Assembly: GCF_014268655.2 (NCBI RefSeq)
Contig: NZ_JABWQX020000006.1
Span: 1-64,000 of the forward strand
DNA length: 64,000 nucleotides
Source of the DNA: Pseudomonas marvdashtae
GTDB taxonomy: Bacteria; Pseudomonadota; Gammaproteobacteria; Pseudomonadales; Pseudomonadaceae
Direction: 5' to 3'
In this document: positions 37,828-46,901 of the stretch, piece by piece
Layout of the letters: each line of letters begins with the position of its first letter
How positions within the stretch are numbered: the first letter of the stretch is position 1
Notes under the pieces: model-generated
Told to the model about the DNA's origin: nothing
Seen by the model: only the letters and a program-made list of their open reading frames with translations
Databases searched by the model: none
Translations under genes and position numbers: made by a program

Positions 37828-38184
37828 ATGTTCAAAATAACTCCAAACCCTCCGGAAACGGACAACTCCGCGCAAACCAAATCCAAAGCCAAAAAGCACG
37901 ACGAAACCACCAAACGCGTCTTGGATCACTACCTGCTACCCAAACCGGAAAAGTCCGAAGATGCATCCAAACCGGACCCGCTCTTCACCGTGTCAAAAAA
38001 AGCCGACAACGAATGCCTGCTCGCCAACCTCAGCGAAAACCTGGCATCCGCCGACGCGATGATCAGCAACCTGGCCTTCGACCTGGAAGGCCCCCGCCGC
38101 CACATTGCCCTCGGCATTCAGCAACTGATCGAACTGAGTTCAATGCTGGCCAGCCGTGTGCTGGATAACGTCGACCCACGCTAA
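37828..38184 (+). CDS. Small DUF6124-like Pseudomonas protein
   Basis: 118 residues. MFKITPNPPETD at the start and the C-terminal SENLASADAMISNLAFDLEGPRRHIALGIQQLIELS block match a small protein family abundant in fluorescent pseudomonads, of unknown function. The N-terminal half is Lys/Pro-rich and probably disordered; the C-terminal half should form a helical pair. No export signal. AAGGA lies nine bases before the ATG and can be masked by the leader described separately. It converges on the HAD phosphatase gene, 11 bases away. Confidence 0.8.
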   Translation: MFKITPNPPETDNSAQTKSKAKKHDETTKRVLDHYLLPKPEKSEDASKPDPLFTVSKKADNECLLANLSENLASADAMISNLAFDLEGPRRHIALGIQQLIELSSMLASRVLDNVDPR

Positions 38185-38195
38185 TCGCCACACCG

Positions 38196-38846
38196 TCACC
38201 CCCGCAAAAACGCCCGGTGCAACTCATCCAGCGTCTGGAAATGATGCACCGGGTTTTCAGCGCTCAGCTCTTCGAAACTGCCAAACCCATACCCCACCGC
38301 CGCCGCGTCCAGGCCGTTGCTGCGGGCGCCGATCAGGTCGTGTTTGCGGTCGCCGATCATCAGGGTGTTGCTCGGGTCGAGGTTTTCTTCGGCCATCAGG
38401 TGAGCGATAAGCTCGACTTTATTGGTTCGGGTGCCGTCCAGTTCGCTGCCGTAGATCACCTTGAAGTGTCGGGCGAAGTCGAAATGGCGGGCGATTTCCC
38501 GGGCGAAGACCCAGGGTTTGGAGGTGGCGATGTACAGCTGCCGACCCTGGCCGCCGAGGGTTTCCAGCAGGGGCAGCACTCCATCGAAGACGCGGTTCTC
38601 GTAAAGGCCGGTGACCTTGAAGCGTTCACGATAGAAGTTCACCGCTTCCCAGGCCTTCGCTTCGTCGAAGTCATAAAACTGCATGAACGCCTGCAACAGC
38701 GGCGGACCGATGAAGTGTTCGAGGCGGGTCAGGTCGGGCTCATCGATGCCCAGTTTGCTCAAGGCGAACTGGATCGAACGAGTGATGCCTTCCCGTGGGT
38801 CGGTGAGGGTGCCGTCGAGGTCGAACAGTACGGTTTGGTAGTGCAT
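38196..38846 (-). CDS. HAD-family phosphatase (phosphoglycolate phosphatase-like)
   Basis: 216 residues with all HAD motifs: LFDLDGTLTDP (motif I, nucleophile Asp), YIATSKP (motif II), conserved Lys, and MIGDRKHDLIGA (motif III/IV). An alpha-helical cap follows motif I, as in Gph/PgmB-like enzymes (C1 cap). Substrate cannot be told; 5'-nucleotidase or phosphoglycolate phosphatase are plausible. It lies 28 bases downstream of the gamma carbonic anhydrase gene on the same strand. Confidence 0.88.
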   Translation of the reverse strand: MHYQTVLFDLDGTLTDPREGITRSIQFALSKLGIDEPDLTRLEHFIGPPLLQAFMQFYDFDEAKAWEAVNFYRERFKVTGLYENRVFDGVLPLLETLGGQGRQLYIATSKPWVFAREIARHFDFARHFKVIYGSELDGTRTNKVELIAHLMAEENLDPSNTLMIGDRKHDLIGARSNGLDAAAVGYGFGSFEELSAENPVHHFQTLDELHRAFLRG

Positions 38847-38874
38847 GAAAAATCCTGGGCAATGGCGGGACGGT

Positions 38875-39420
38875 TCAGGGCTGGTCGTAGCCTTCGGCCA
38901 GATGCAGATCCTTGAGTTTTACGTAGTTCGCCGCGCTGTAGGTGAAAAAGGCCCGCTCCTTATCGGTCAGCGGCCGGACCTGCTTCACCGGGCTGCCGAC
39001 ATAAAGGAAGCCGCTTTCCAGGCGTTTGCCCGGCGGCACGAGGCTGCCGGCGCCAATGATCACGTCATCCTCGACCACGGCGCCGTCCATGACGATGCTG
39101 CCCATGCCGATGAGGATCCGGCTGCCGACGGAGCAGCCATGGAGCATGACCTTGTGGGCGATGGTCACGTCGTCGCCAATCAGCAACGGGAATCCATCGG
39201 GGTTGAACGGACCGGCGTGGGTGATGTGCAGCACGCAGCCGTCCTGGACACTGGTGCGGGCGCCGATGCGGATGCGGTGCATGTCGCCGCGAATGACCGT
39301 CAGCGGCCAGACGGAGCTGTCTTCGCCGATTTCGACGTCGCCGATCACCACCGCGGTGCTGTCGACAAAAGCCCCACGGGCAAGCCGCGGGCTGTGGTTC
39401 TGGTACGTGCGAAGGGTCAC
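38875..39420 (-). CDS. Gamma carbonic anhydrase family protein (hexapeptide-repeat)
   Basis: 181 residues with left-handed beta-helix repeats (VVIGDVEIGEDSSVW, RIGARTSVQDGCVLH, LIGDDVTIAHKVMLHGC, LIGMGSIV). The zinc-binding His set is present (HITH region, TIAHKVMLHGC), as in the PaaY/YrdA/CaiE family. Reversible CO2 hydration or acyl-CoA related activity is typical, but not all members are active. The start is GTG at 39420. It is divergent from prlC with about 100 bases between, and probably shares a transcript with the HAD gene. Confidence 0.9.
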   Translation of the reverse strand: MTLRTYQNHSPRLARGAFVDSTAVVIGDVEIGEDSSVWPLTVIRGDMHRIRIGARTSVQDGCVLHITHAGPFNPDGFPLLIGDDVTIAHKVMLHGCSVGSRILIGMGSIVMDGAVVEDDVIIGAGSLVPPGKRLESGFLYVGSPVKQVRPLTDKERAFFTYSAANYVKLKDLHLAEGYDQP

Positions 39421-39519
39421 GATAGGCTCTCTCTTATCCGGTGATAGGCGCTGCTAGCTGCGGTGAACGTCGATTGTAATTAAGATGGGCGCATGTTTCT
39501 TCCAGCCAAGGTGTCAACC

Positions 39520-41571
39520 GTGAGCGTGAACAACCCTCTTTTGCAGCCCTACGACCTGCCACCATTCTCGGCGATCCGTGCCGAACACGTGCAACCGGCC
39601 ATCGAGCAGATTCTGGCTGACAACCGTGCCGCCATCGCCGAAATCCTCAAGACCCAAGTCCAGCAGCCTACCTGGGCCAGCCTGGTATTGGCGATGGACG
39701 AGCTCAATGATCGCCTGGGCGCTGCCTGGAGCCCGGTCAGTCACCTGAACGCCGTGCGCAACAGCCCGGAATTGCGTGAAGCCTACGAGGCTTGCCTGCC
39801 GGCGCTAAGTGCCTACTCCACCGAGCTGGGCCAGAACCGCGAGCTGTTCCAGGCGTTCGAAGCCCTGGCGAACAGCCCCGAGGCGGCCGGTTTTGATGTG
39901 GCGCAGAAAACCATCCTGGAACACTCCCTGCGCGACTTCCGCCTGTCGGGTATCGACCTGCCGCCCGAGCAGCAGAAGCGCTACGCCGAAGTGCAGAGCA
40001 AACTGTCCGAGCTGGGCAGCCGCTTCTCCAACCAACTGCTGGACGCGACCCAGGCTTGGACCAAGCACGTCACAGACGAAGCCGCCCTCGCCGGCCTGAC
40101 CGACTCGGCCAAGGCGCAAATGGCCGCCGCGGCCCAGGCCAAAGGGCTGGACGGCTGGCTGATCAACTTGGAATTCCCCAGCTATTACGCGGTGATGACC
40201 TACGCCGAAGACCGCGCCCTGCGCGAAGAAGTCTATGCGGCCTACTGCACCCGTGCCTCAGACCAAGGCCCGAATGCTGGCCAGAACGACAACGGCCCGG
40301 TGATGGAGCAGATCCTCGACCTGCGCCAGGAACTGGCCAAGCTGCTGGGTTTTGCCAACTTCGCAGAACTGAGCCTGGCAACCAAAATGGCCGAATCCAG
40401 CGATCAGGTGCTCAGCTTCCTGCGCGACCTGGCCAAGCGCAGCAAGCCGTTCGCCGCCCTGGACCTGGAACAGCTCAAAGCCTATGCCGCCGAGCAGGGC
40501 TGCCCCGACCTGCAAAGCTGGGACAGCGGTTTCTACGGTGAAAAACTCCGCCAGCAGCGTTACAGCGTGGCCCAGGAAGCCCTGCGCGCCTACTTCCCGA
40601 TCGACAAGGTGTTGAGCGGCCTGTTCGCCATCGTCCAGCGCCTCTATGGCATCGAGATCGCCGAGTTGAAAGGCTTCGACAGCTGGCACCCGGACGTGCG
40701 CCTGTTTGAAATCAAGGAGAACGGCCAGCACGTTGGTCGCTTCTTCTTCGACCTCTACGCCCGCGCCAACAAGCGTGGCGGTGCCTGGATGGACGGTGCC
40801 CGCGACCGTCGTCGTACCTTCGAGGGCGTCCTGCAAAGCCCCGTTGCCAACCTGGTGTGCAACTTCACCCCGGCTGACAGCGGCAAGCCGGCGCTGTTGA
40901 CCCATGACGAAGTCACCACCCTGTTCCACGAGTTCGGCCATGGCCTGCACCATCTGCTGACCCGCGTCGAACATGCCGGCGTGTCCGGCATCAACGGCGT
41001 CGCCTGGGACGCCGTCGAGCTGCCAAGTCAGTTCATGGAAAACTGGTGCTGGGAGCCCGAAGGCCTGGCGCTGATTTCCGGCCATTATGAAACCGGCGAA
41101 CCGCTGCCCCAGGACCTGCTGGAGAAAATGCTCGCGGCGAAAAACTTCCAATCGGGCCTGATGATGGTCCGCCAGTTGGAGTTCTCGTTGTTCGACTTCG
41201 AGCTGCATGCCACCCACGGCGACGGCCGCAGCGTGCTGCAAGTGCTCGAAGGCGTGCGCGACGAGGTGTCGGTGATGCGCCCACCGGCCTACAACCGCTT
41301 TCCGAACAGCTTTGCGCATATCTTCGCCGGCGGCTACGCGGCGGGTTACTACAGCTACAAGTGGGCAGAAGTGCTGTCGGCCGATGCCTTCTCCAAATTC
41401 GAGGAAGACGGCGTGCTCAACGCCGACACCGGTCGCGCCTTCCGCGAGGCAATCCTGGCCCGTGGCGGCTCCCAGGAGCCGATGGTGCTGTTCGTCGACT
41501 TCCGTGGCCGTGAGCCGTCGATTGACGCACTCTTGCGCCATAGCGGCCTGAGCGAGGACGCGGCAGCATGA
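39520..41571 (+). CDS. prlC: Oligopeptidase A (M3 family)
   Basis: 683 residues from the GTG at 39520 (MSVNNPLLQPYDLPPFSAI...), chosen because AAGGTG lies six bases before it and the N terminus matches the family; an ATG at 39493 would add nine residues. Zinc motif HEFGH is at 470-474, with the third ligand Glu in DAVELPSQ some 25 residues later. The enzyme is cytosolic and degrades signal peptides and other short peptides. The stop overlaps the yheV start (ATGA). Confidence 0.95.
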   Translation: MSVNNPLLQPYDLPPFSAIRAEHVQPAIEQILADNRAAIAEILKTQVQQPTWASLVLAMDELNDRLGAAWSPVSHLNAVRNSPELREAYEACLPALSAYSTELGQNRELFQAFEALANSPEAAGFDVAQKTILEHSLRDFRLSGIDLPPEQQKRYAEVQSKLSELGSRFSNQLLDATQAWTKHVTDEAALAGLTDSAKAQMAAAAQAKGLDGWLINLEFPSYYAVMTYAEDRALREEVYAAYCTRASDQGPNAGQNDNGPVMEQILDLRQELAKLLGFANFAELSLATKMAESSDQVLSFLRDLAKRSKPFAALDLEQLKAYAAEQGCPDLQSWDSGFYGEKLRQQRYSVAQEALRAYFPIDKVLSGLFAIVQRLYGIEIAELKGFDSWHPDVRLFEIKENGQHVGRFFFDLYARANKRGGAWMDGARDRRRTFEGVLQSPVANLVCNFTPADSGKPALLTHDEVTTLFHEFGHGLHHLLTRVEHAGVSGINGVAWDAVELPSQFMENWCWEPEGLALISGHYETGEPLPQDLLEKMLAAKNFQSGLMMVRQLEFSLFDFELHATHGDGRSVLQVLEGVRDEVSVMRPPAYNRFPNSFAHIFAGGYAAGYYSYKWAEVLSADAFSKFEEDGVLNADTGRAFREAILARGGSQEPMVLFVDFRGREPSIDALLRHSGLSEDAAA

Positions 41572-41846
41572 GCGAGGGGCCTGTGATTACCAAACGACGC
41601 TTTATCGCCGGGGCGGTCTGCCCGGCATGCAGCGAGCCGGACAAGCTGATGATGTGGAACGAAGATGGCGTGCCGCACCGTGAATGTGTCGCCTGCGGTT
41701 ATTCCGACACACTCAACGAGCAAGGCCTGTCGGTGCCCAAGGAATTGGGCACCCGGGTCAACACCTCGGCGCTGAAGACACCTGACGTGAAGGTCCAGGC
41801 GGTACAGTTTTTCCCAAACCCCAAGTTGAAGAAAAAAACCGACTGA
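41568..41846 (+). CDS. yheV: YheV-family zinc-ribbon protein
   Basis: 92 residues with two Cys pairs, CPAC near 18-21 and CVAC near 40-43, forming a zinc ribbon. The rest (ITKRRFIAGAVCPAC, RECVACGYSDTLNEQ) is the YheV pattern. YheV genes usually sit right after prlC, and here the two overlap by 4 bases. Function is unknown. A strong hairpin follows the gene. Confidence 0.92.
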   Translation: MSEGPVITKRRFIAGAVCPACSEPDKLMMWNEDGVPHRECVACGYSDTLNEQGLSVPKELGTRVNTSALKTPDVKVQAVQFFPNPKLKKKTD

Positions 41847-41861
41847 AATCTTCGGCATCAC

Positions 41862-41885
41862 CTTCCGGGCCGCCTGGCCCGGAAG
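41862..41885 (+). terminator. Hairpin after prlC-yheV
   Basis: CTTCCGGGCC (41862-41871) and GGCCCGGAAG (41876-41885) pair perfectly around GCCT. No T run follows, so efficiency as an intrinsic terminator is uncertain, but it sits at the end of the prlC-yheV unit. Confidence 0.55.
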
Positions 41886-41962
41886 CGATACTTATATACC
41901 GCCGCATCAACCCCCTTCCTCTTCAGACTGGTCCGACACGTTCAGACTGACAGGAAGTCTCC

Positions 41963-43978
41963 ATGCACCCCACCGAAAACCCGCTGTTACAGCGCCATGA
42001 CCTGCCGCCTTTTTCTAAGATTCAAGCCGAACACTTTTCCCCGGCCCTCGATCAGATAATCACCGAGAGCCGCGCCAAAGTCGCCGAGATCATCAAGACC
42101 CAAGCACCCTTCCCCACGTGGGACGATTTGGTGCTGGCCATGGATGAAATTCATGCGCGACTCAAGGGATTTGGTTATGTGCTGGAGCGCTTGGCTACCA
42201 CCAGGACCGAAGAAGCCTGGGAACAGGTTTCGCTCGACTGCACCCCACGCTTGCAGCAGTTCAAGCGGTCGTTGAGGCAGAACGCCGAGCTGTTTCAGCT
42301 CTATCAACGCTTGGCGGACAGCGAGATCGCCAAGCATTTCTCCTCGGTGAGAACGAGAACCCTGGAAAAGATCCTCAGGCAGTTTCGCCGCGACGGACTG
42401 GGGTCCGATTCGCAGCCGGCCCTGAAGGACTTGCAACTGCGCATCCAAGGCGCCCGTAGCCTGTTCCTGGAACATTTGCATGAGGCCAACAAAGCCTGGA
42501 ACCGAACATTCGATGATCAAGCCCGATTGAGTGGCCTGCCGCTTTCCTTCAGGCAGCGAATGGCCGAGCAGGCTCGTGAACAGGGGCGCACGGGATGGTT
42601 GCTGACCCTCAATGAGGAATCGTTTCGCATCGTCATGCGTTACGCGGACGATGCCGTGCTGCGCAAGCAGGTATATGTCGCCTACAGCACGCGCGCGTCC
42701 GATCAAGGGCCACATGCCGGCGTGTACGACAACGGCGATGTGCTGTGGCAGTTGCTCAGGGATCGTCATGAGTTGGCCACCCTGCTGGGCTATTCGAATT
42801 ACGCTCAGTTGGCGCTAGAACCGGAACAGGCTCGGTCGCCGGAAGAGGTCCAAGCATTCCTGCAAGGCATGCTGCAACAGCAGGAAAGCGTGTTTATCGA
42901 AGACGCCGCGCAGTTGCAGGCATTTGCTGAAACCCAAGGTTTCAGCGGGCTGCAGCCCTGGAATTATCGATATCTGGCGCAAAAACTCCGCCATCGAATG
43001 ACGGGCGTCTCGGAACAGACCGTCAGCGCCTGGTTTGAGTTGGAGTCGACATTTTCACAGCTATTGCTGATGGCAAAGGACCTGTTCGGCGTGGACATCA
43101 TCGAACGTCGGGACGTGGCTACTTGGCATCCGCAGGTGCGCCTTCTTGAGGTTCGCGAACGGGGCGAGATCCTCGGCTACCTATATTTCGATCCGTTCGA
43201 GGACGCCAACCAGGATAGCTTCCCCAACACCAGCACCCTGCGAAACCGCCGCATCACCGCCGAGGGACGGCCCCGCTATCCGATTGCCACGCTGCACGGC
43301 TGGTTGCCGCGTGTTCCTGGTGACAGCCCCGTGCTGCTGGACCATCGTCAACTGCGAGTGCTTTTTCACGAACTGGGCCATTGCTTGCACCATGTGTTGA
43401 GCCTGGTCGAGTACCGTGCGGTGTCGGGCATTTCCGAACTGTCCCGGGATGCCGCCGAATTTGCTGGCGTATTGTTCGAACAATGGTGTTTCTCCAAGGA
43501 ATGCCTGGTTCGGTTGTCCAGGCATTACCAAACTGGCGCGCCCCTGCCAGAGACGATCGCCGATCAGTTGCTGGCATATCTCGGCATGCAGACCAGTTGG
43601 GACACGGCTGCGTTCTTGCGCGATGCCTTATTCGACATGGAGCTGCACCGCAGCCATGGCGACGGGCGAACGGCCCAGCAGGTATTTGATCAAGTCAACG
43701 CGCAAGTCGGGCATCTACCGGTGTTTGCAAACGAACGCTGGCCCAACGGCCTGGATTACATCGTCACGGGGTATGCGGCCGGCATCTATGCCTATGCCTG
43801 GTCGAAACGGCTGGCCGACATTGTGTTCAAGCGATTCAAACGCAACGGGCTATACGATAGGCAGACGGCCAAAGCCTTGCGCGAGGCGATCTTCGAACGG
43901 GGCGATTCACGGCCGCTGTCCGAGTCCATCGCCGCGTTCCTGCAAGCGACCGATCATCGTGCCGGCGCGGGCTCCTGA
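41963..43978 (+). CDS. Second M3-family oligopeptidase, divergent prlC paralogue
   Basis: 671 residues, aligned with the neighbouring PrlC along its length (NPLLQRHDLPPFSKIQAEHFSPALDQI against NPLLQPYDLPPFSAIRAEHVQPAIEQI). The zinc motif HELGH is at 469-473, and a Glu in DAAEFAG keeps the third ligand position. Many other positions differ, and codon use is less GC-rich than in prlC. It is therefore an old duplicate or a transferred copy with probably retained peptidase activity but shifted specificity. Own ribosome site (CAGGAAG). It converges on, and overlaps by 25 bases, the phosphatase gene. Confidence 0.9.
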   Translation: MHPTENPLLQRHDLPPFSKIQAEHFSPALDQIITESRAKVAEIIKTQAPFPTWDDLVLAMDEIHARLKGFGYVLERLATTRTEEAWEQVSLDCTPRLQQFKRSLRQNAELFQLYQRLADSEIAKHFSSVRTRTLEKILRQFRRDGLGSDSQPALKDLQLRIQGARSLFLEHLHEANKAWNRTFDDQARLSGLPLSFRQRMAEQAREQGRTGWLLTLNEESFRIVMRYADDAVLRKQVYVAYSTRASDQGPHAGVYDNGDVLWQLLRDRHELATLLGYSNYAQLALEPEQARSPEEVQAFLQGMLQQQESVFIEDAAQLQAFAETQGFSGLQPWNYRYLAQKLRHRMTGVSEQTVSAWFELESTFSQLLLMAKDLFGVDIIERRDVATWHPQVRLLEVRERGEILGYLYFDPFEDANQDSFPNTSTLRNRRITAEGRPRYPIATLHGWLPRVPGDSPVLLDHRQLRVLFHELGHCLHHVLSLVEYRAVSGISELSRDAAEFAGVLFEQWCFSKECLVRLSRHYQTGAPLPETIADQLLAYLGMQTSWDTAAFLRDALFDMELHRSHGDGRTAQQVFDQVNAQVGHLPVFANERWPNGLDYIVTGYAAGIYAYAWSKRLADIVFKRFKRNGLYDRQTAKALREAIFERGDSRPLSESIAAFLQATDHRAGAGS

Positions 43979-44628
43979 GGGTCGAGGTGGTGTGCGGTGG
44001 TCGTTGAGTTCACCCAGCTTTTCAACGAGCAGAGCGCGAAGACGCTGGTGCTGCAATCGCCGTTCTTCAAGGCGAGACGAAGCTTATCCACATCAGCCTG
44101 CATCACATACCGAACGCCATCCTTGAAGTGGTGGCTGTCGCCGAATCCGCCTTCGGTCATTTCGTCCAGGGCGTCTTCCTTGCTCCAGCCCTGGACGACC
44201 ACCCTGTACATGGCGGCCACCAACCCGGTGCGGTCCGAGCCGTGCTTGCAATGCATCAGCACCGGGCCGTTGGCCTCGGCGGCCTGGACGGCGCGCAAGG
44301 CGTTGAGGATGTCGCTGTCGTCGACGTGATTGGTGCGATAAGGCAACTGCACTTGCCGGATGCCAGAGGTCGACAACCAGTTGGCATCCGAGTCGGGCAG
44401 GAATGTAATGACGGTGCCGATGTTGAATTTGGCCAGCAAGGGCAATGCAGCGCCGTCCGGCAAGGCGCTGCGATAAAGCGTGGGCGACATCTGGAACAGG
44501 TGGTAGCGCTCGGCCACTGGCTGGGCCCATTCATCGGGCCTCTGCGCACCATCGGCGGCTTGCGCCCCGGAGTCGGCCACCGCGAGCAAGGCCAGGCAGA
44601 GCATCAACACGGAGAAGCGCTTGGACAT
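43954..44628 (-). CDS. Secreted dual-specificity protein phosphatase (TpbA-like)
   Basis: 224 residues from the ATG at 44628, which opens a signal peptide (MSKRFSVLMLCLALLAVADSGAQA); a TTG at 44643 is possible but adds no signal. The active-site loop HCKHGSDRTG (CX5R) and an upstream Asp-containing general-acid region (NHVDDSD) define a DSP/tyrosine phosphatase. TpbA of P. aeruginosa is a periplasmic phosphatase that lowers c-di-GMP by acting on TpbB; the same role here is plausible. The C-terminal 20 or so residues overlap the convergent peptidase gene and may be a recent extension. Confidence 0.85.
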   Translation of the reverse strand: MSKRFSVLMLCLALLAVADSGAQAADGAQRPDEWAQPVAERYHLFQMSPTLYRSALPDGAALPLLAKFNIGTVITFLPDSDANWLSTSGIRQVQLPYRTNHVDDSDILNALRAVQAAEANGPVLMHCKHGSDRTGLVAAMYRVVVQGWSKEDALDEMTEGGFGDSHHFKDGVRYVMQADVDKLRLALKNGDCSTSVFALCSLKSWVNSTTTAHHLDPQEPAPAR

Positions 44629-44775
44629 GACGTTAACCAGCAATTTGGAAAGGCTGCAGTCTCGGCTCGCTCCGGTTAAAGACCTGTGAGAAAGATGTCA
44701 ACGCGCTGTGAATCAGCCAGGGGCCGAGGGCGCGGCCTGCCGAATGGCACTGGCCTAAACCGGATTCTCGCAATA

Positions 44776-44791
44776 CTGTATGCACATACAG
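44776..44791 (+). promoter_or_regulatory. LexA-binding (SOS) box
   Basis: CTGTATGCACATACAG is a perfect palindrome with CTGT-N8-ACAG ends, matching the gammaproteobacterial LexA consensus CTGTATATATATACAG at 13 of 16 positions. It lies 17-32 bases before the radical SAM start codon, where it would overlap the promoter. The P. aeruginosa orthologue PA0069 is a recognised LexA-regulon member. Confidence 0.88.
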
Positions 44792-44807
44792 TTTTCGGAG
44801 TATCCCC

Positions 44808-45866
44808 ATGTCCGTCTCCCTACCGCCCCGCGGTCGCGGCACCGCCACCAACCCGCATAACCGCTTCGCCCCGAGTCGTTCGGTGGTTGAGGATGACGGT
44901 TGGTACCAGGAAGTCCCGCCCACCCAAGGCACCGAGGTGCGCATCGAAACGGCGAAGACCATCATCACCCGCAATACCTCGCCGGACATTTCGTTCGACC
45001 GCTCGATCAATCCTTACCGTGGCTGCGAACATGGCTGTATTTATTGCTACGCGCGGCCCAGCCATGCCTATTGGGACATGTCGCCCGGACTCGATTTCGA
45101 AACGAAGCTGATCGCCAAGACCAACGCCGCCGATGTGCTGGAAGAACAATTATCCAAGCGCGGCTATCAATGCGCACCGATCGCCCTGGGCTCCAACACC
45201 GACCCCTACCAGCCGATCGAGCGCGAGCAACGGATTACCCGCCGGATCCTTGAGGTGCTGCTGCGCTATCGGCATCCAGTGACCATCGTCACTAAAGGTT
45301 CGCTGGTCCTGCGGGACTTGGACCTACTGACCGAGCTGGCGCAACAGCGCCTGGTCAAGGTGATGATCAGCCTCACCACCCTGGACGATGAACTCAAACG
45401 TATCCTCGAACCGCGCGCGGCAGCACCCAAGGCGCGCTTGCGGGCGATCAAAGTGATGCGCGAAGCGGGCATTGCGGTCGGCGTGCTGTGCGCGCCGATC
45501 ATCCCGATGATCAATGACAGCGAAATCGAAAGCCTGCTGACCGAAGCCCGGGCCGCCGGCGCGCAGACCGCCTCCTACGTCATGTTGCGCCTGCCGCTGG
45601 AAGTGGCGCCGCTGTTTGAAGAGTGGCTGCAGGCGCACTATCCGCAACGCGCCGCTCACGTGCTCAGCCTCGTGCGCCAGAGCCGCGGCGGTGAGCTGTA
45701 CGACAGCCGGTTTGGTGCGCGAATGCGCGGCGAGGGACCTTTTGCCGACCTGTTGGCCCAGCGCTTCAGCAAAATGCTGAAGCGTTTGAGCTTTGATCGA
45801 CGCGATAGCTACAATCTTGACTGCGATGCGTTCTGTCCGCCGGGCCGACAGATGTCATTGATTTAA
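44808..45866 (+). CDS. PA0069-family radical SAM protein
   Basis: 352 residues with the SAM-cluster motif C73-X3-C77-X2-C80 in RGCEHGCIYCYARPSHAY, the SplB-like layout. The GSNTDPYQPIER and TKGSLVLRDLDLL segments are typical of this family, which is related to spore photoproduct lyase-like enzymes. The reaction is unknown. GGAG precedes the ATG. The LexA box just upstream points to induction by DNA damage, which fits a repair or nucleic-acid-modifying role, but that is inference. Confidence 0.9.
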   Translation: MSVSLPPRGRGTATNPHNRFAPSRSVVEDDGWYQEVPPTQGTEVRIETAKTIITRNTSPDISFDRSINPYRGCEHGCIYCYARPSHAYWDMSPGLDFETKLIAKTNAADVLEEQLSKRGYQCAPIALGSNTDPYQPIEREQRITRRILEVLLRYRHPVTIVTKGSLVLRDLDLLTELAQQRLVKVMISLTTLDDELKRILEPRAAAPKARLRAIKVMREAGIAVGVLCAPIIPMINDSEIESLLTEARAAGAQTASYVMLRLPLEVAPLFEEWLQAHYPQRAAHVLSLVRQSRGGELYDSRFGARMRGEGPFADLLAQRFSKMLKRLSFDRRDSYNLDCDAFCPPGRQMSLI

Positions 45867-46078
45867 CTGCAATTGGCGTTAAATTGAATCTTTGGCCATG
45901 GCTGGACAAACGCGCCGGAACGGCCTGTTTATGCCTTGTAAGACACGGTTTAGAGCCTTCGATTCAGTTTGAGTTAAGTTTCGGCGGCTACCTTGTTCAG
46001 CGAGTGACTGACGGGTCGGGCATCTCGACCTGGATGTTTTTTAACCAGCCACTGGCGTAACCGTCAAGAGGATGAATT

Positions 46079-46810
46079 ATGAGTGACAAGGATAAACAGC
46101 CGTTGGCTGCGTCGGCTTCAGCCCAACCCGAGGCGGAAACCGCCGATGCAGCGCTGCAGCATATAGTTGACGGCTTTTTGCATTTCCATCACGAGATCTT
46201 TCCCCAGCAGGAAGAACTCTTCAAGAAACTCGCCACCGCCCAGACACCACGGGCGATGTTCATCACGTGCGCCGATTCGCGCATCGTGCCCGAGCTGATT
46301 ACCCATAGCTCCCCCGGCGACCTGTTCGTGACCCGTAACGTCGGCAACGTCGTTCCACCTTATGGGCAAATGAACGGCGGCGTTTCCACCGCCATCGAAT
46401 ACGCCGTGCTGGCCCTCGGTGTGCAACACATCATCGTCTGCGGCCATTCCGATTGCGGCGCCATGCGCGCGGTGCTCAACCCCGACACCCTGGAAAAAAT
46501 GCCCACGGTAAAAGCCTGGCTGCGCCACGCCGAAGTGGCCAAGACCATGGTTCACGACAACTGCCCGTGCGGTGATGAGAAGCAGACCATGCCCATCCTC
46601 ACCGAAGAGAACGTGATCGCGCAGTTGCAGCATTTGCGAACGCACCCCTCGGTGGCTTCTCGCATGGCCAGCGGCCAGTTGTTCATCCATGGCTGGGTGT
46701 ACAACATCGAGACCAGCGAGATCAAAGCCTTCGACGCGGATCGCGGCTGTTTCCTGCCGCTCGATGGCAGCCACCCGATACCGGTGGCGACGCCCAAAGC
46801 GCGCTTCTAA
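46079..46810 (+). CDS. Beta-class carbonic anhydrase
   Basis: 243 residues. Zinc ligands and the active-site pair are in place: Cys64, Asp66 and Arg68 in ITCADSR, His123 and Cys126 in CGHSDCGAMR. No signal peptide, so cytosolic CO2/bicarbonate interconversion. It is followed by a SulP-family transporter gene 91 bases on; such pairs often link bicarbonate transport and hydration. AGAGGA precedes the ATG. The 212-base spacer upstream holds no recognised gene. Confidence 0.95.
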   Translation: MSDKDKQPLAASASAQPEAETADAALQHIVDGFLHFHHEIFPQQEELFKKLATAQTPRAMFITCADSRIVPELITHSSPGDLFVTRNVGNVVPPYGQMNGGVSTAIEYAVLALGVQHIIVCGHSDCGAMRAVLNPDTLEKMPTVKAWLRHAEVAKTMVHDNCPCGDEKQTMPILTEENVIAQLQHLRTHPSVASRMASGQLFIHGWVYNIETSEIKAFDADRGCFLPLDGSHPIPVATPKARF

Positions 46811-46901
46811 GCGCTCCTAAAAATCCTTGCATGGTTCGAGCCTTCCCGCTTTTTCGCGGGCGGGCCTCGCCATGCCTGAAGAAATCTTCGGGAGAGTCGC
46901 C

